From assembly GCA_964511405.1 (NCBI GenBank), contig CAZEFK010000080.1, forward strand, positions 1 to 30,279: a stretch of 30,279 nucleotides of DNA, in the 5' to 3' direction. Of the stretch, positions 28,817 through 30,279 are shown piece after piece (within the stretch, counting starts at the first letter, position 1; every line of letters begins with the position of its first letter). The notes under the pieces are model-generated. The model did no database searches. It saw nothing but the letters and a program-made list of their open reading frames with translations, and was not told the origin of the DNA. This DNA comes from CAZEFK01 sp964511405. GTDB lineage: Bacteria > Pseudomonadota > Alphaproteobacteria > Elsterales > Elsteraceae. A program made the position numbers and the translations under genes.

Positions 28817-29791
28817 CTATCCGCCGAACAGCTCCGAGAACTTCTGCTTGTTGTCCTCGTCGGCCTTGAGCAGGGCGCCGACGTCGGTCGGCAGCACGTG
28901 GATATCGGCGACCGGGAAGTTGGGCGGCGGCTTGATCGACGGGTCGGCGGGCATGTAGCCAAGCGACGCCTGCACGGCCTGACCGGCCGGCGACAGGATC
29001 CAGTCGACGAAGGCGCGGGCGGCGGCGACATTCTTGGCGGTGCCGAGGATCGCCACCGGCTCGGTCACGGCGGTGACGCCCTCCCGCGGGAACACGAACT
29101 TGACCGGCGCGCCCTTGGCCGCCTCGTTCAGCGCCACATAGTCGACGACCACGCCATAGAGCTTCTCGCCCGTCGCCACCGACCGGATCACCTGGCCGTT
29201 GGCGCGCACGGCCGTGGCGCCGCCCTTGGCCAGCGCCTCGAAATAGGGCCAGCCGAACTCGGGCATGGCGGCCAGCGTCCCGACATGGATCACGGCCGCG
29301 CCGCTATAGAGCGGGCTCGGCATCACCACCTGGCCCTTGGCCGCGGGATCGGCCAAGTCGTGCCAGCTCTCCGGCACCTTGGGCGCCTTGGTGTTGTAGA
29401 CGATCCCGGTGGTGATCCGCTTGGTCGAGAAATACGTCCGGTCCTTGTCGTAGAGGGCCGGATCGAGCTTGCCGACCGGCGCCTGCGGATAGGCCGCCAG
29501 GCGATGGTCGCGCTTGAGCGCCGCCATGGCCGTGAAATCGGCGATCAGAGCCAGGTCGGCCTGGGGCGCACCGGCCGCGAACTCGGCCTGCAGCTTGTTC
29601 ATGACCTCGGTCGTGCCGGACCGGAAGATCGTGACCTTGACGCCCGGATTGGCGGCCGTGAAGCCGTCGACCGTGCGCCGGGCATCGGTATCGGGCTGCG
29701 AGGTGTAGAGCGTCAGCGTGCCCTCGGCCGCCATCGCCGTGCCGCCCAGCAGCAGTACCGCCGCCAGGCCCATCATCGCCGCGCGCATCAT
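28817..29791 (-). CDS. ABC transporter periplasmic substrate-binding protein (Fe(III)/FbpA-AfuA type)
   Basis: 324 residues. Signal peptide MMRAAMMGLAAVLLLGGTAMA (cleavage near AMA-AEG). Mature family motifs: TLTLYTSQPDTDARRTVDGF, VKVTIFRSGTTEVMNKLQAE, LIADFTAMAALKRDHRLAAY, KRITTGIVYNTKAPKVPESW, DLADPAAKGQVVMPSPLYSG and ANGQVIRSVATGEKLYGVVV. This pattern is that of FutA/AfuA/PhnS-like binding proteins; iron, 2-aminoethylphosphonate or thiamine relatives share the fold. Strong AGGGGAG precedes ATG 29791. Co-transcribed with the permease. Confidence 0.93.
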   Translation of the reverse strand: MMRAAMMGLAAVLLLGGTAMAAEGTLTLYTSQPDTDARRTVDGFTAANPGVKVTIFRSGTTEVMNKLQAEFAAGAPQADLALIADFTAMAALKRDHRLAAYPQAPVGKLDPALYDKDRTYFSTKRITTGIVYNTKAPKVPESWHDLADPAAKGQVVMPSPLYSGAAVIHVGTLAAMPEFGWPYFEALAKGGATAVRANGQVIRSVATGEKLYGVVVDYVALNEAAKGAPVKFVFPREGVTAVTEPVAILGTAKNVAAARAFVDWILSPAGQAVQASLGYMPADPSIKPPPNFPVADIHVLPTDVGALLKADEDNKQKFSELFGG

Positions 29792-29918
29792 GGATCGCTC
29801 CCCTGCTCCACCTCATCCAGGCGCGACCATGGCCGGCCCCGCGCGGCGTTCTAGCGGCAGTTCTATGACGGTTTGATGACAGACGGAACTGGCGGCAGCG
29901 GCATTGGCGCCGTCCCGC

Positions 29919-30098
29919 TCACGCCCGGTCGGCCGGATCCTCGGGCGGTTCGGCCGCGGGGGCCTCCTCGGCGGGCACGCGATAGCTCTCCGAGAGCCAG
30001 CGGTGCAGGTCCACATTCTTGCAACGGGCCGAGCAGAAGGGGCGGTACTTCATGGTCTCGAGCGGCGTTTTGCAGATCGGACAGGGCTTAAGTGTCAT
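29919..30098 (-). CDS. yacG: DNA gyrase inhibitor YacG (zinc-ribbon protein)
   Basis: 59 residues, short but clear: MTLKPCPICKTPLETMKYRP, FCSARCKNVDLHRWLSESYR, VPAEEAPAAEPPEDPADRA. The four zinc Cys are C6, C9 (CPIC) and C22, C26 (CSARC). YacG binds GyrB and inhibits DNA gyrase; the HRWLSESYRVP motif is the family C-terminal region. It overlaps the end of the upstream gene by 11 bp, as often seen for rng-yacG in alphaproteobacteria. Confidence 0.95.
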   Translation of the reverse strand: MTLKPCPICKTPLETMKYRPFCSARCKNVDLHRWLSESYRVPAEEAPAAEPPEDPADRA

Positions 30099-30279
30099 GG
30101 CGATAAAGGTGGATATGGCAGGTGCCGGGTAACAGGGTGGGGTCGGCCGCGACCGTCGGTCGCCGCCCGCTGCGGGTTTCCACGGCGGCGGCCAGCGCCG
30201 CCAGCGCCGGCACCAGGTCGGGGCTGGCGGTGACCGCGGGCCGGCCCGCCGGCTCGGCGCCGAGGGCCACCTCCACGGC
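30088..30279 (-). CDS. 3' end of a gene upstream of yacG, probably ribonuclease G/E family
   Basis: 63 codons up to the TAA at 30088-30090; the gene enters from the right edge and its start is outside the window. Visible C-terminal residues: VEVALGAEPAGRPAVTASPD, LVPALAALAAAVETRSGRRP, TVAADPTLLPGTCHIHLYRH DT. The pairing with an overlapping yacG and the arrangement of a helix plus 'TVAADP' strand fit the C-terminus of Rng-type RNase G/E in alphaproteobacteria. This rests on context, not on catalytic motifs, which lie outside. Confidence 0.5.
   Translation of the reverse strand, partial: AVEVALGAEPAGRPAVTASPDLVPALAALAAAVETRSGRRPTVAADPTLLPGTCHIHLYRHDT

Noticed and set aside
27110..29854. 914-codon plus-strand open frame across the ABC genes
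   Set aside because: It is antisense to two clear transporter genes, is rich in Arg/Gln/His repeats and carries no recognisable domain.

Overview
The window is high-GC DNA with dense, often overlapping genes. The gene set (aerobic benzoyl-CoA pathway boxC, an rng-yacG pair, a chromate operon, a fused Fbp-type permease, small alphaproteobacterial hypothetical proteins) suggests an alphaproteobacterium, probably Rhodospirillales-like. This assignment is inferred from gene content and composition; no database search was run.

Left chromosomal flank (1-3742): the 5' part of boxC on the minus strand, a palindrome-rich control region, a divergent serine beta-lactamase-fold hydrolase, two small hypothetical genes, and a ParD/ParE-type toxin-antitoxin pair with a nested palindromic operator.

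Integrated element (3743-20885, about 17.1 kb): it is bounded by a 53-bp direct repeat that is the 3' part of tRNA-Phe(GAA); the intact tRNA is at the right end. Its left module is a tyrosine recombinase with an upstream ribbon-helix-helix gene, divergent from an AlpA/Xis-like helix-turn-helix gene. The Xis-like gene begins a chain of overlapping genes: a PC4-like ssDNA-binding protein, a DnaB-N/RepA-like ATPase and several small proteins. Then come a tape-measure-like protein (frameshifted) with a lysozyme-like C-terminal region, coiled-coil and low-complexity proteins, and a Nu1-like small terminase subunit. I see no portal, large terminase, major capsid, sheath, tube or baseplate gene. Integrase, Xis, replication gene and TerS without a virion gene set is the layout of a phage satellite (PICI-like). 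The tape-measure gene is the unusual part.

The right half of the element (13.9-20.6 kb) is accessory. It holds a HigB/HigA-like pair followed by a BrnA/HicB-like fusion, a second HicB-like gene without a normal start codon, two XRE regulators, an Ala-rich membrane protein split by one in-frame stop, and an operon of unrecognised genes. Several lesions (two single-base frameshifts, one in-frame stop, one lost start) suggest decay or local assembly errors.

Right chromosomal flank (20886-30279): tRNA-Phe promoter; a LysR regulator divergent from a chromate-resistance operon (ChrB domain, ChrA, Tat-exported Fe/Mn superoxide dismutase, YncE-like propeller, LMW-phosphatase-like protein); an MFS transporter; an iron-type ABC permease and binding protein without an ATPase in view; yacG; and the 3' end of a probable rng gene.
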